Translations under genes and position numbers: made by a program
DNA from: Rhodosporidiobolus odoratus
Lineage: Eukaryota > Basidiomycota > Microbotryomycetes > Sporidiobolales > Sporidiobolaceae
Length of the DNA: 64,000 nucleotides
Assembly (NCBI GenBank): GCA_034387635.1
Contig: JAOANU010000006.1
Location: forward strand, 992,001-1,056,000
Direction of reading: 5' to 3'
In this document: in pieces, positions 31,013-40,896 of the stretch
How the letters are laid out: every line of letters starts with the position of its first letter
Numbering within the stretch: position 1 is the stretch's first letter
The notes under the pieces: generated by a model
Database searches by the model: none
What the model saw: only the letters and a program-made list of their open reading frames with translations
What the model was told of the DNA's origin: nothing

Positions 31013-31440
31013 GCATTAGCGGGTCGTAGTCGTAGGTGTGGCAGTCGAGCATGGCACGGGTTGCATTTCAAGGCTTTGCTCGACCCTCTTGCAACCGAGC
31101 TTTCTCTAACTAGATGGAACGGCTGAGGCGCCGGACCCCGTGGCGCCATTCGAAGGTCTTTGACCTGCTTGATGAGTTTTCCTTCGTCGTGTACTCGGAA
31201 GAGGGGCATCGCATGCCGAAGGTCGAACGTGCCGAGGGTGACTTCTTCGAAGAGAAAAGGTCGAGCGAGGTTGGCGAACAACCTGGAGACGAGGCAGCAC
31301 CATAGATAGACAGACCGCTTGTCGGCAATTAGAATAGGTCGCGCGCGTAGGCAGTGGAGGATATGGAGGAAGGTCTCTGGCGGGAACTGAGCGGGAGGGC
31401 CATTGCTGGGCTGGGAGAACCATCGGAGTGCCAGCTACAG
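30937..31440 (-). pseudogene. F-box gene fragment, antisense to the end of the intact F-box gene
   Basis: The minus strand encodes a clear F-box: FPPETFLHILHCLRARP followed by VYLWCCLVSRLFANLARPF and LFEEVTLGTFDLRHAMPLF, then VKDLRMAPRGPAPQP. There is no ATG in this frame upstream; a TAG lies about 25 codons before the F-box. The leucine-rich remainder is missing. The frame closes at 30937 after about 165 codons, overlapping the 3' end of the plus-strand F-box gene. Possible introns at about 31480-31440 do not restore the frame. A fragment or pseudogene is most likely. Confidence 0.55.
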
Positions 31441-31743
31441 CGGCGAGGTCGAGAGCGAAGAGCTTACCGGGCGATCCTCGAGTCCATCTCGTTTTGTCCG
31501 GTAGACTGTTCGGGCCGAGAGCAAGGAAGAATGAGGCGAACCGGGGGAGAGAAGAGGAGTCGGCTTCCGACCGTTGTCGCTGCGGCCTCCGACTGCCCAA
31601 ACTCCCTGGGCAAGACGAGCTACGCCGCGCACTGGCACGCACCTCGCACCGACTCGTCGCGGGTTGCGATGCGAGAAGAAAACCACACACCTCGATTCCT
31701 GAGAAAAAGCCAACCTTGCACAGACAATAAGACCCATGTGCGT
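31441..31743. other. Intergenic region
   Basis: About 300 bp between the F-box fragment and the 3' end of the PAP2 gene; only shadow frames. Confidence 0.5.
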
Positions 31744-32618
31744 CTACAGCTCACCTGCCAGCGCCCCTCGTCCCGCCCAAAGAGCCCCGCCGAGCTCCTT
31801 GAGTTCGTCCCAACTTCCCTCCTTCCAAACCTCGAGCCCAAGGTAACACGCATCCTCAGCCATCCTCTCCCACACCTGCAGCGTTTCTCCCAGCCCGCCC
31901 ACAACCCATTGCGGCACCTGAGTTCCATTGCTCGAATGGAGCAGGACGTGGTGGAGATCCCGCCCGGTAAGGGTGCTGAGCCCGTCCGTTCCCAACCAGA
32001 GCGACATCCAAACCAAGGCGATGGTGGTTCCCAAACTCGCGCCCGCAATGACCTGAGCCCTCGTGTGATGACCGAGCCTGACCCTACTCCAGCAGACACT
32101 GGCCGCTCCTCCGAGGAAGAAGACGGCCAACCCAACGCGAGTCGCGCGCTGTCCGAGAGCTCCTGCGAAATGGCGCCAGAAACTGGTTTGAGTAGCGCCT
32201 GGGCCGAGGGAAGAAGCGAGAGCGAGGGTCGTAGCGCGGTTGTAGAAGGGGAGGAGGGTGGTTACGCGTGGGTGGAAGGGGAGGAGGAGGGACGAGAGAG
32301 AGAGATAGGTTCCGAAGAAAGCCATGGTGGAGGAATGGGTAGAGGGCATGCCGTAGGTCTTTTGGTACTTTTTGGCGCTGACGGGTCGAGGTTGCCTGAT
32401 GCATCGTTTGAGGATCTTGGCTGTGAGGAAGGAGAAGGATTAGCGGGGTCAGAGTGAGGAAAGAAGGAGCAGGACGAACCGGAAAAGGTCGCGACCAGAG
32501 TGCCAATGCCAAAGTAACAGGAGTGGGCGGTGCGGATGCGGAGGACGAAGTAGAAGGTGAGGCAGGTGACGACTGATTGAGTGTTTTGTAGGGCGTAGAG
32601 CCAGGCGTTGCGGATCAT
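31744..32618 (-). CDS. PAP2-superfamily phosphatase, dolichyl-diphosphatase-like
   Basis: Multi-pass membrane phosphatase, most like the ER enzyme that dephosphorylates dolichyl diphosphate after N-glycosylation (CAX4/DOLPP1). The first in-frame ATG (MIRNAWLYALQNTQS) is at 32618; the frame is open further upstream without an ATG. The intron 32479-32421 joins TLVATFS to AKILKRC. The three PAP2 motifs are present: KRCIRQPRP (K-x6-RP), GMPSTHSS (PSxH) and SRVRLGHHTRAQ (SR-x5-H). The last position is Gln rather than Asp, as in human DOLPP1. The N-terminus is shorter than in known CAX4 proteins, so lipid specificity is inferred. It ends RGALAGEL at 31744. Divergent from the TMEM223-like gene. Confidence 0.75.
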
Positions 32619-33026
32619 GATGGGCGGAGGGCGGAGGTTGAGTGAGAAGGCGAGAGGGGCGACTGGAATGAGAGCGAACGGCGGAACGGTGATGGAACGC
32701 TCCTGCACGTCCACGAGCGACCTGCGCGACGAGTGCTGAGCAGGAGAAGGCGGCTGAAGCGAGAGTAGCGATAAGAGTGAGCAGTTTTATGCCAGACAGC
32801 CCCGCGGTGTACCGTGGGTAACTGGTAAGGGAGAGACTTTTTACTGCGGCCAGATTGCTTCTCTCACAGGTACAAAGATGCCAGATGGTGGAGCTGGCCG
32901 AGCCGTAGCCGTTGCGGAAGCGGGCAATTGCAAAGGGCAATCGAGGTTCGTGGGAGAACTTGAAAGGACAAGCTCGGTGGGACACTAGAGTGTCATCTCC
33001 TGACGAACGTGCTCGACCTGCCAAGT
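32619..33026. promoter_or_regulatory. Divergent promoter region, PAP2 gene / TMEM223-like gene
   Basis: About 410 bp between start codons on opposite strands. No defined element. A coding-like minus-strand frame continues about 90 bp into this region but lacks an ATG, so a missed first exon of the PAP2 gene is possible. Confidence 0.45.
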
Positions 33027-34518
33027 ATGCAGCGTGTACCTCTTCTGCTGCCTCACCTCGCGCGATCCGCCCCACCAGCCGTCGTCCGCGCTTTCACCAC
33101 CACTCCCACCTCCCTCTCTCGCGGAAAGCGGAAGACCAGATACTCCCCGACCCCGCGCGCCTCCACCAGCCCAGCCGCATACGAAGTCGGTCAAGCGGGA
33201 ACCGACGTCGGCCATGCCAGTCCTGCCGGACAACGAGCGGGGGGAGCTGGTTTGTTCGAGGAGGACAAGGTTGCCGAAATAACGCCGGATGGTATAGAGA
33301 AGGAGATGCTCGCAAGTCAAGCAACACTACGGAAAGAGGTCGATGGCAACGGAGAGCGCGAGAATCTGGCGGGTACAGATGTCGGCCACGGCGGAGGGAC
33401 GATTGAAAAGGGAACAGAAAAAGTCGTCGCTGCGGAAGGGGGAGTGTACGGTACGTGCAGCTCTTCCCTGACATCCTTGACCCCTGTGACTAGGCTGTCA
33501 GTCGCAAGTCTAGCCGCGGGGAGCCGTACTGAGACTCGACCCTTTCTTCGCGCTTTCCCATTTCCTCTCATGTGTCACCATGCAGGTCCGGAAGAAGTGA
33601 TCTACACGACGCCTCAGCCATACAACACTGCCTTGATGCTCACAGTGGCGGGAGTCATCGGCGTCTTTGCCTTCGCGATGGCAGACTTTGCTCGTGTCGG
33701 GGTCGAATGGTACGATGAAGAGACTGGAGAGTACAGGCGAGCACCGGCATGGAAGAGGTACATCCTTGCTTCAGGAGCCGCTGGCGTCGGTGTCGGGGTA
33801 GTCTATGCCGCCTCGAAAGCGCCAACTCGGTACGAACCTTCTTTCGCTCTTCTTCCCTTGCCGAGCTTCGTTTCGTTCGCGTTTCTGACCGTCCTTGTGT
33901 CTGCTTGATACAGTGTGATCACCCGCCTTACCCTCCGCCGCTCACCTACCTCGCTCTCATACCCGTACCCCTTCCCTCGAGATTCGCTCGTAACCCTGCA
34001 TCATCCTCTTTCGCCTGTTCTTACCAAACTTGGCATCAAGCCTCAAACTGTGCCTTTCCAGCATCTGAATCTGTTGGGTGCATTGACGGACTCGAAGCCG
34101 TATCACCCGAGGATACAGCACAAGCCTGGGGTACGTGTCTTTCTTCTTTCTTCTTTCGCACGGCCTCATCGCTTCACCTGCTGTATCTACGTCCCAATCT
34201 CCGAGCACCCACTGCGCTTTCCGTACTCCACATGTGAATCCGGTTTAACTTAGCTAACCCTGTCTCCTCACTCAGCGCCTTGAATCCCTCCTCCTCCGCG
34301 TCTTCCCTTCCTCTCCCTCCTCGCGCAACAAGCCCAAACCCAAAGGCACCCACGCCCCCTTTGTCATCTCAGGCGAACGCCTCTCTCGCTCTCTCGCCCT
34401 GAAGCGAGCGCCGGCGGGTGAGGGAGCGTTCAGTCGGAAAGGTGCTTGGTGCAAGGATTGGGATGCGTTGGAGAGGGCATTGTTGGGGGTGGACGAGGCG
34501 CAGTGGACGAGGAAGTAG
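33027..34518 (+). CDS. TMEM223-like mitochondrial membrane protein
   Basis: Start MQRVPLLLPHLARSAPP at 33027; the Arg-rich N-terminus with RAFTTTPTSLSRG resembles a mitochondrial presequence. A charged linker of about 100 residues follows. The first intron (about 33452-33590) joins GGVY to GPEEVIYTTPQPYNT. Two membrane segments then follow (ALMLTVAGVIGVFAFAMADF and LASGAAGVGVGVVYAAS), separated by a short hydrophilic loop. The C-terminal part (VITRLTLRR, HPLSPVLTKLGIKPQ, HAPFVISGERLSRSL) ends VDEAQWTRK at 34518. The two-helix hairpin followed by a beta-rich domain fits TMEM223, reported in animals as a cytochrome-oxidase assembly factor. That role here is inference. Introns near 33.83, 34.13 and 34.27 kb. 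Confidence 0.6.
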
Positions 34519-34788
34519 TCGACCATGGAGGGGGTGAAAGAAGCAGCGTTTAGCCGCAGTTTTTGGAGTAGTTAGGGCTGTCGAGGGAGATTGCGCCGTG
34601 CCCCAGACGGCCGGCTTGCCGCAAGCTGGATCGTCCAATCAACCTTGTCTAGACCCCAAGATTTCTTTGAATCCCGTGCGGAGAAGAAGAGGAAAAACCG
34701 GGGGATTCGTTGCCTTTTCCCTTCCTCGCTTGCCTCCCGTTCCCTTGCTGGTGTCACACAACCCACATTCGCTCGATAACTCCCTACG

Positions 34789-36161
34789 ATGGCTTTCCTC
34801 TGGAACGGCTACAGTGCGTCCTCCCGCTGCCCTTCCTCGCTATGACAATCTTGCAGAGGTCTGACCGCGCCTCACCCCAATCTCTCAACATCAACTCCAC
34901 CTGGCAGTTCGACTATTGCAAACCTACACACTCCCTACTCAGATGGCGACCGCAGGAGTTACGAGCGCGACTGGGGATCTGTTGTATCAGACTCAGTTTC
35001 AGGGGAGGAAGTTGGCTGAGGTTGAGGTGTGTTGTGTCTCTTGCGCGGTGGTACACTACGGCATGGACGAGCGATCAGACGCAACGGGAGAGGATGGCGC
35101 GCTTTGCCTGCGTGGGTCCCGGTGAGCGAGGGCAACGAGGAGCAGGATGCGGTGGTCGCCCATTCCGCGGACTACTCGTACAGTCGCACGACGCGTCTGT
35201 GGGCAAGCGGAACTGACACCCAAAGACTGGAAAACAGTGGTACAAGACTCAGCGACTGGCATTCTACGGATCGGTAATTTGGGCACCGCTTTCGGTGAGT
35301 TTCCCTCATCTCCTTACTGCTTTCCTTCCTTTGCGCTTGTGCTTTCGGTTCGACGCCGGCAGAACAGACTCATGCTGAAGGATGGGTTGTCCATCGTGCG
35401 CAGAACCGATGGCACTGGGTCTTGAACCGGATCAGCTTCGAGAGCAAACTCAAGAGTCCGTCTTTTCTTTCGTTTCTTCCGCACCAGCCTTGTCTCAATC
35501 ACCTTGAGCTTCCTCTGCCCCAGCCCAGACTGACTCAACCCTCCCTTAGCCGTCCTCGCCCGAACGCTCACCGATCTAACCTTCTTCTCCCCCTTCGCAA
35601 CCTGCCTCTTCTACTCCGCCCAAGGCGCCATGGAAGGCCGGCCCTTCCGAACGCCAGCACTGAAAGAGGGAGGAGAAGCAGCCGGGGACGCTCCACAAGG
35701 GGTTTATGAAAGGCTGGAGGAACGACTATGGCCTACGGTACAGAAGCAGGTTCGTCCTTTCACCCTTTCTCCCCTGCATGTCTTGGCGTGCTAACGAAGG
35801 TTTGATGTGTGCGCAGTGGGCTCTGTTCGGTCCAGCAAACTTGATCAAGTACGTTCTCCCACTCAAGTTAGCGGGAGTCTCAACGCCTGATGTTCCGTCT
35901 GTTTCGCAGCCTTTCTGTCATTCCCGTCTACGCGCGCCCACCCTTCATGAACATGATAAGCATAGGCTGGAATTGTTTTTGTGCGTGTTACGTCCTCCCC
36001 TCGCTTGCAACGCTGCGTAAAACTGACTTTTTACGTCGTCCGGGTTTCCTACAGTGGCCGGCGCAGCCCAACGAGGCGGAATCCCTCCACCGGGCTATCG
36101 ATTGCCAGAGAAAGTTTCCGAACGCGATATCGCCGTCGCAGCCGTCGAAGCGATGGAGTAG
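34789..36161 (+). CDS. Mpv17/PMP22-family membrane protein
   Basis: Small multi-pass protein of the Mpv17/PMP22/Sym1 family of mitochondrial inner-membrane or peroxisomal channels. Start MAFLWNGY at 34789; a short first exon is spliced (GTGCGT donor) to RLLQTYTLPTQMATAGVTSA and TGDLLYQTQFQGRKLAE, matching the family N-terminus (Y-x-L-x6-TQ-x9-GD-x3-Q). Later exons give KTQRLAFYGSVIWAPLS, NRWHWVLNRISFESK, TDLTFFSPFATCLFYSAQG and AMEGRPFRTP. The diagnostic C-terminus follows: WALFGPANLIN, FSVIPVYARPPFMNMISIGW. It ends VSERDIAVAAVEAME at 36161. Exon borders between 35.0 and 35.3 kb are uncertain. No clear targeting sequence, so mitochondrion versus peroxisome is not decided. Confidence 0.8.
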
Positions 36162-36689
36162 CTTTGGGAATCCCCACTCGCAGGCGAGTTTTCTCTTTCT
36201 TTTTTCGATAGACAGATCGGTGGCGCATCCCTAGATACTCTTCTCCTTATTACACTTTCGTTCGTTTTTCTCCCCCTGGTGATGAGGTTTCGTATTGGTC
36301 CCAACTGTTGTCATAACATTGAGTTCTGGCTTTGCTTTTGCGCGTTCCGGTTTCTTCGAGTCCTTTCGCCCGAGGCCCTTGGAAGAGAGGGCGCAAAGGC
36401 TGCCATTCCAGAGCAATCCATGGAGAGATGAATCTATGGGCAAAGACGAGATGGAAGATGAGAAGAGGAATACGCCGATCCAGCGGTACATACTTGCGAA
36501 GTGCAAAGGAAAGTCACGAAACGGGAGGGAGGAAAGGAAGGAAAGGAGGATATGGTTTGGTATGTACGGCACGAAAAGAGGGAGAGGGCGAGATAGTGGT
36601 GTCATGGCATGCCAGTGTCTGCGAGTCCGAGAAAATAGCTAAAGAAGAATAACGCAATGAGTCACGAGGGATAGAACGGATTCATGATA
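36162..36689. other. Intergenic region
   Basis: Convergent 3' flanks of the Mpv17-like and aspartic protease genes; purine-rich, only shadow frames. Confidence 0.55.
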
Positions 36690-38964
36690 CTAGACAATGC
36701 CCACACTGAGAGATCCGCCTTCGGACCCGCCGCCAGGACCGCCGTGACCATACGACGGAGGCTGGGACGAGGTACTGTTGTCCGACTCGGAGGAGGAAGA
36801 AGCGAGGTGTGCGAAACCGACGGAGTTGGAATCAAAGTTGAAGACGGTGTAGACGTTGCGAAGGAAGACGCCACCGATGACTGCGAGTTCAGGCAAAGGA
36901 GAGGGTGAGTTCGGGATGGGGCAAGAAGGTGAACTTAGAGGGGAGAAGAAGAAGAAGAAGCAGAAGAAGAAAACGCACCCCAGCCGTCGATGCCAACGTC
37001 TTGGCCGGCGATACCGGCGACGCACATGGAGCTCTGTAAGAGTAGGATAAGAGGTTAGACCCGAGCAGATTACGGTAGACCACCCTACGAAGGAGAACGA
37101 GAAACGGACCCCAGCCTTGGTTTTGCCGAGGTTGATATCTATCGAGTGGCCAAGGTCAGCTCGCACCTTCTCGTCGCAGTGAGGCGGAGAGAAGGAGTGC
37201 CTTACAATCACTGCTAAGCTCAAACGGCTGCCCTTCGAACCAGAGCGTCGCCGTCCACTTCGACGCGCACGGATATTGGTAATACCCGCTCTGCCACTTC
37301 GACGCACCCCTCACTTTGGCAAAGAGTTTGGCAGCTTCGGATGGGGGGCCCTGCGCATGCGGGTGTGAGTGTTAGTATCGTCAGGCGAGAGAAGTCGGAA
37401 CGAAACAAAAAAGCGAAGTTTGAGAAGGTCAAGATCAGAATGGAGAAGACGTACGACGACGAGGGTCGTGCCGGTGCTGTAGGGTGCGAGTTCGAATCGT
37501 CAGCGGAAGTGCCACACCTGGGAAGAATAAAGTCAAGGCCGCACTCGATGATCATTGGTGTAGAAGTGCTCGTCTTGCGCTTCCCGACGCCAATGTCGCC
37601 CTCAACCATCCAGTCTGCGGTTTGGGTCTTTCAGCGTCCTTTCGGTTTCTGGCCATACATACGCCACGAAGAAGTGAAACAGAGTACGTACAACCCTGCT
37701 CAGTCACGGGAGTATAAACCAACTCTCCCGAGTACTTGTTCGGATCCGCCGCTCCGAGGTAAAGCTCTCCGTCATCGCTGTCACCGAGGAGGAAGGAGAA
37801 GAGGTTTCGACGGACAATGCCTTGTTCATAAAGGTTTTGGAAGAAGGGGTTGGAGTCCATGTTGGAGAGGGAGGTGTAGCCCATGCCTGTCCCGTTCCGA
37901 GGCCTGAGTCAGCCTGACTTCCTCTGACGCAAGACGTCCAAGGCTCTGATAACAGAGGTGGAGCGGTGAGCCGCAGCGACGCACCCAGAATTCCATCCAC
38001 CGGTGTATCACCCCACATTTCCCCCGCCGCCTCGGAATCCACCACCGCCAACGTCTGATCACTAGCCGTCAATCCAGCAACCGTAACGTGATCCGTATAA
38101 ACCGGTCCAGAAACACTGCTTCCATCTCCGTAGAAAATGGAGAATTGGTCGCCCGTGGCGTTGGCGGTCGACGAGGAGTTTGCGTTGAAGGTGGTGACGG
38201 AACCGCCTACAGAGGGGGAGGGGACCCAGAGGTCGGCGGAGCCGGTGTCAAAGTCCTGTGTCAAGGGCTCAGGCGGTCAAGGGACGCTCAGTAGGGACAA
38301 TGAAAAAAAAAACGCACGATGGTAAAGTCCTGAGGAGGGGTACCGATGCTGACCGTGCCAGCCCACATCGAACCTGAAGGTCAAGAGCGATCAGCGCGGA
38401 CCCTCTAGAAGTGACTGAGAGCATAAGGACAGACATACCATCAAGGTAATTAGTCAAGACATCCTTCTGCCTCTTCCAATGAAACAGCTGATTCCCCCCT
38501 CCTCCCATCCCTCCTCCTCCTCCTCCAAGAGCAATCTTACTCCAAGCAGAATAAACTTCTTCCCTAAACCCTGGAAGTTTCCTCCCCGTCTTCCAATAAA
38601 TCCTACTACTCCCATCCGTATATTTCTCCTTGGCCGACACGAGGGCCGATTTCAAATGGTCGAGGTCGACGGCTTCGATTTCTTCTGCTCCTTCGTCGTC
38701 GGCGTCGTCGGTTGCCCCGGTGGTAGAGAGGGACTCGGCATCGGAGGAGGAGAAAGGTTTCCTGGCGGCCCGAACGCGGTCGAACCAAAAGTTTGAACGT
38801 TTCTTGACCAAAGGAATGCGAACGCCCTCTTCGGAGCGTCTCTGAAGATTACTATGGTGATCCAGTCGAGAGGGGTGCGAAGTGTGGGCTTCGACGCCGA
38901 CCGACGAGGTTGGTGAAAGAGAGGAGAGGAGGAAAAGAACGAGGGTGGTGGAGGAGACGAGCAT
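36690..38964 (-). CDS. Pepsin-type aspartic protease, secreted
   Basis: Extracellular or vacuolar A1 aspartic endopeptidase. Start MLVSSTTLVLFLLSSLSPTS at 38964 gives a good signal peptide; an in-frame ATG at 39081 would extend it. A propeptide of about 120 residues contains acidic stretches and ends in a Gly run (about 38.53-38.50 kb). The catalytic domain: first active site DFDTGSADLWVPS (about 38.24 kb), flap FSIFYGDGSSVSG, then NLYEQGIVRRNLFSFLLGD and DGELYLGAADPNKYSGELVY. The second active site is assembled across intron 37544-37477: ATC GA / C ACC GGC gives IIDTGTTLVV. It continues QSGYYQYPCASKW and VIGGVFLRNVYTVFNFD, ending in a Ser/Gly-rich tail GGSLSVGIV at 36690. Both catalytic Asp residues are therefore present. 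Confidence 0.88.
37477..37544 (-). other. Intron splitting the second catalytic Asp codon of the aspartic protease
   Basis: 68-nt intron with GTGCGG donor (37544), CGCTGAC branch and CTACAG acceptor (37477). It separates GA from C of the Asp codon in the second DTG motif. Without removing it the motif reads STGTT in a frame preceded by a stop. Confidence 0.75.
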
Positions 38965-39449
38965 AGCCAGCCAGCTGGAGTTGTGACAGACGAGAGAGAG
39001 TGTAGAGTAGGGTACAAGGTAGATGACAAACAGCACCAAGCGGCCAAAGTTGAGCGACGAGAGAGAGGGAAGGCTCCTCATCCGTCTAGCGCAACGCGGT
39101 CAACGGCTAGCAAGGCTGGGGCCTCCAACGGTCGAAAGCGACGACGGACACCGCTCGAACAGCGTCGTCGCTCGTCAGTGGTCCTCGATGCAACGATGAA
39201 TAGCAGAGCCGCAGCAGAATGCCAGGGGGAAGACGACCGTCGCAGGAAGAAGGGGGCAGTCGAGGGCGACATTCTGATCGCAACCGGCGTGTCGTCGACT
39301 CTCCTTGTACCAAAAGCCACGCGTGAACTTGAAGGACGAGCTGGCAAAGCGTCGAGTATGACTCAAGAGAGGTGATGGCGCGTGTACCTGCTCCGAGACG
39401 CGCTCAGAAGCATAGCAAACCGGGGTGAAGGAAGCTTGTCGGAACGTCT
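38965..39449. other. Intergenic/promoter region of the aspartic protease
   Basis: About 480 bp between the protease start and the CGI121 stop, both on the minus strand. No gene recognised; the first 117 bp may be coding if the upstream ATG at 39081 is used. Confidence 0.5.
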
Positions 39450-40434
39450 TCACGCTGCCGCTTTGAGCGCCACGCTGCTACATACCAATCGGTCGAGCTC
39501 TCGCCGATGCTCATCCGTACCCACCTGGAGGGTCGCCAGCGTTGGCGTCTCCGTGTTGAGCTTGTAGACCTGTTACCGAGTTGAAGAAAAGAGAGTCGGT
39601 CAGTTTGAAGCCCCGAACCGGCTGTGTTCTGCTGGCTGCATCGGTCGATTCTACTGTTGACGTGAGGAGAATTCCTGTCGGCGCTGGGGACAGGTGAAAG
39701 ACAGCGCACCTTCCTCAACCCTTTCTCATCCAGCGCTCCCTCACCTTCTGTTTCTCCTAACTGATCCAACCCAACCAGCGGTGCCTCTCCTACGAGCGCT
39801 TCCATCCGCTTGAGAACCTCTGTTCGTTCTTGCTCTTCATCCGCCGTCGAGGAGGTTGAGGATGTTGAGCCAGGGAGGGGAGAGAGGTGGACTAGGAGGA
39901 GGGAGGTGGTGGTGGGTGAGAGACCAAAGTGTTTGAGGCTGTCGTTGATCTGCGCGTCATTCGTGTCAGCTGTGAATGGACGCGGACGGCATTCGTCAAG
40001 CAGTGCGAGGCCTCCCGGAGAAGAAGAAGAAGAAGAAGAGGGAAAAAAGGAGGATCCCATGTACATTGTTTCCCGGTTCCAACGCCCACAAGACCTCACT
40101 ATGAACCGTCCTAGTTCTCATCTCCCCATTCTTCTTAGCCGTCAAGGCTTGCGAGATGGCCGTCAGGACGTGCAAACGGCTGGTAATCTGCTCCTCTCGA
40201 ACCGACCCGGTTAGCTCGTCGACTGCGAGTGCAAGGAGAAGGGAGGCGCACCCGGTTGGCGTCTATGAAAGCAAAGTCGAGGGCTGTACGCTCGGCCTCT
40301 CCTTGTGAGGTAGAGGGTGCTCGACTGGCTGAGACGAGACGAGATCGAAGGGAGGAAGCGGAAGAAGGGGTGAGAGGGTGGAAGAGAGCCAAGTGGGCCG
40401 TATGAGAGAGGTGTGCGAGTGAGTAGGTCTCCAT
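39450..40434 (-). CDS. CGI121: EKC/KEOPS complex subunit Cgi121
   Basis: Cgi121/TPRKB-family protein that binds Bud32 and tRNA in the KEOPS complex, which makes t6A37 on ANN-decoding tRNAs and affects telomeres. Start METYSLAHLSHTAHLALF at 40434. Four exons. DFAFIDANR (donor GTGCGC) joins ITSRLHVLTAISQALTAKK, then NGEMRTRTVHSEVLWALEP-GNN. The next exon gives INDSLKHFGLSPTTTSLLLV, the family signature. A Glu-rich insert (DEEQERTEVLKRMEAL) precedes the last exon, VYKLNTETPTLATLQVGTDE, ending LVCSSVALKAAA with TGA at 39452-39450. Length about 230 aa, slightly longer than yeast Cgi121. Strong match by motif order. Confidence 0.88.
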
Positions 40435-40896
40435 CGTGGGCGTCTTGAACGGTGTGCACTGAAGAAGGTTGATCAAGGACTGGATACTGGACGACGATGA
40501 GATGAGATGAGATGAGAGGAATCGGATGGTAGGTGGCGTGCGCAGGGGTGACGAGCTTCTCGGACAGTGCTAGTGAGCTGTGCTGGTAAGCTGCAACCTT
40601 CTGCGAGCAGCAGAGAGCACGACGATGGCAACAAGGGTACAAACTGACTTTCGCCTCCCTTGGGCTTGAAATCATCGAGGTCCCAGGCTACAGCAACAAC
40701 ACGAAGCAGTCTGCAAACAGTCTCTCCGTCAAGCAGAACGGGTTCAACCTCCGACGCGCACTTTCCGGACAGAGTCCGCGTCAGGTTGCACAGTGCCCGA
40801 TCGAGTTGGAACACCTTTTTTCTCTCTGTACCAGATCCTCCTGCTCCTCCAGTCTTCTGTCAGCAATCAGCCTTCCAGTCTGACCTTACGACCGAT
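40435..40896. other. Intergenic region with an unassigned coding-like stretch
   Basis: Upstream of CGI121. A minus-strand frame at 40814-40650 (MFQLDRALCNLTRTLSG ... AWDLDDFKPKGG) looks coding and is followed by a GTCAGT donor. None of the acceptors I tried joins it in frame to CGI121 or leads to a stable ORF. It may be a leader exon or chance. Confidence 0.35.
40495..40517 (+). repeat. GATGA pentanucleotide microsatellite
   Basis: About four and a half tandem copies of GATGA immediately upstream of CGI121. Confidence 0.8.

Noticed and set aside
31354..32457. 367-codon plus-strand ORF
   Set aside because: Antisense to the PAP2 phosphatase and the F-box fragment; composition is that of a shadow frame and no domain is visible.
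35041..35140. Exon reading WTSDQTQRERMARFACVG in the Mpv17-like gene
   Set aside because: A later exon (KTQRLAFYGSVIWAPLS) fits the same family position better; kept only as an uncertainty.
37461..37520. Apparent loss of the second catalytic Asp in the aspartic protease (STGTT)
   Set aside because: A consensus intron restores DTGTT; the unspliced reading is preceded by a stop.
40473..40814. Minus-strand 113-codon frame beginning MFQLDRALCN as a first exon of CGI121
   Set aside because: No acceptor I tried joins it in frame; CGI121 has its own good start at 40434.
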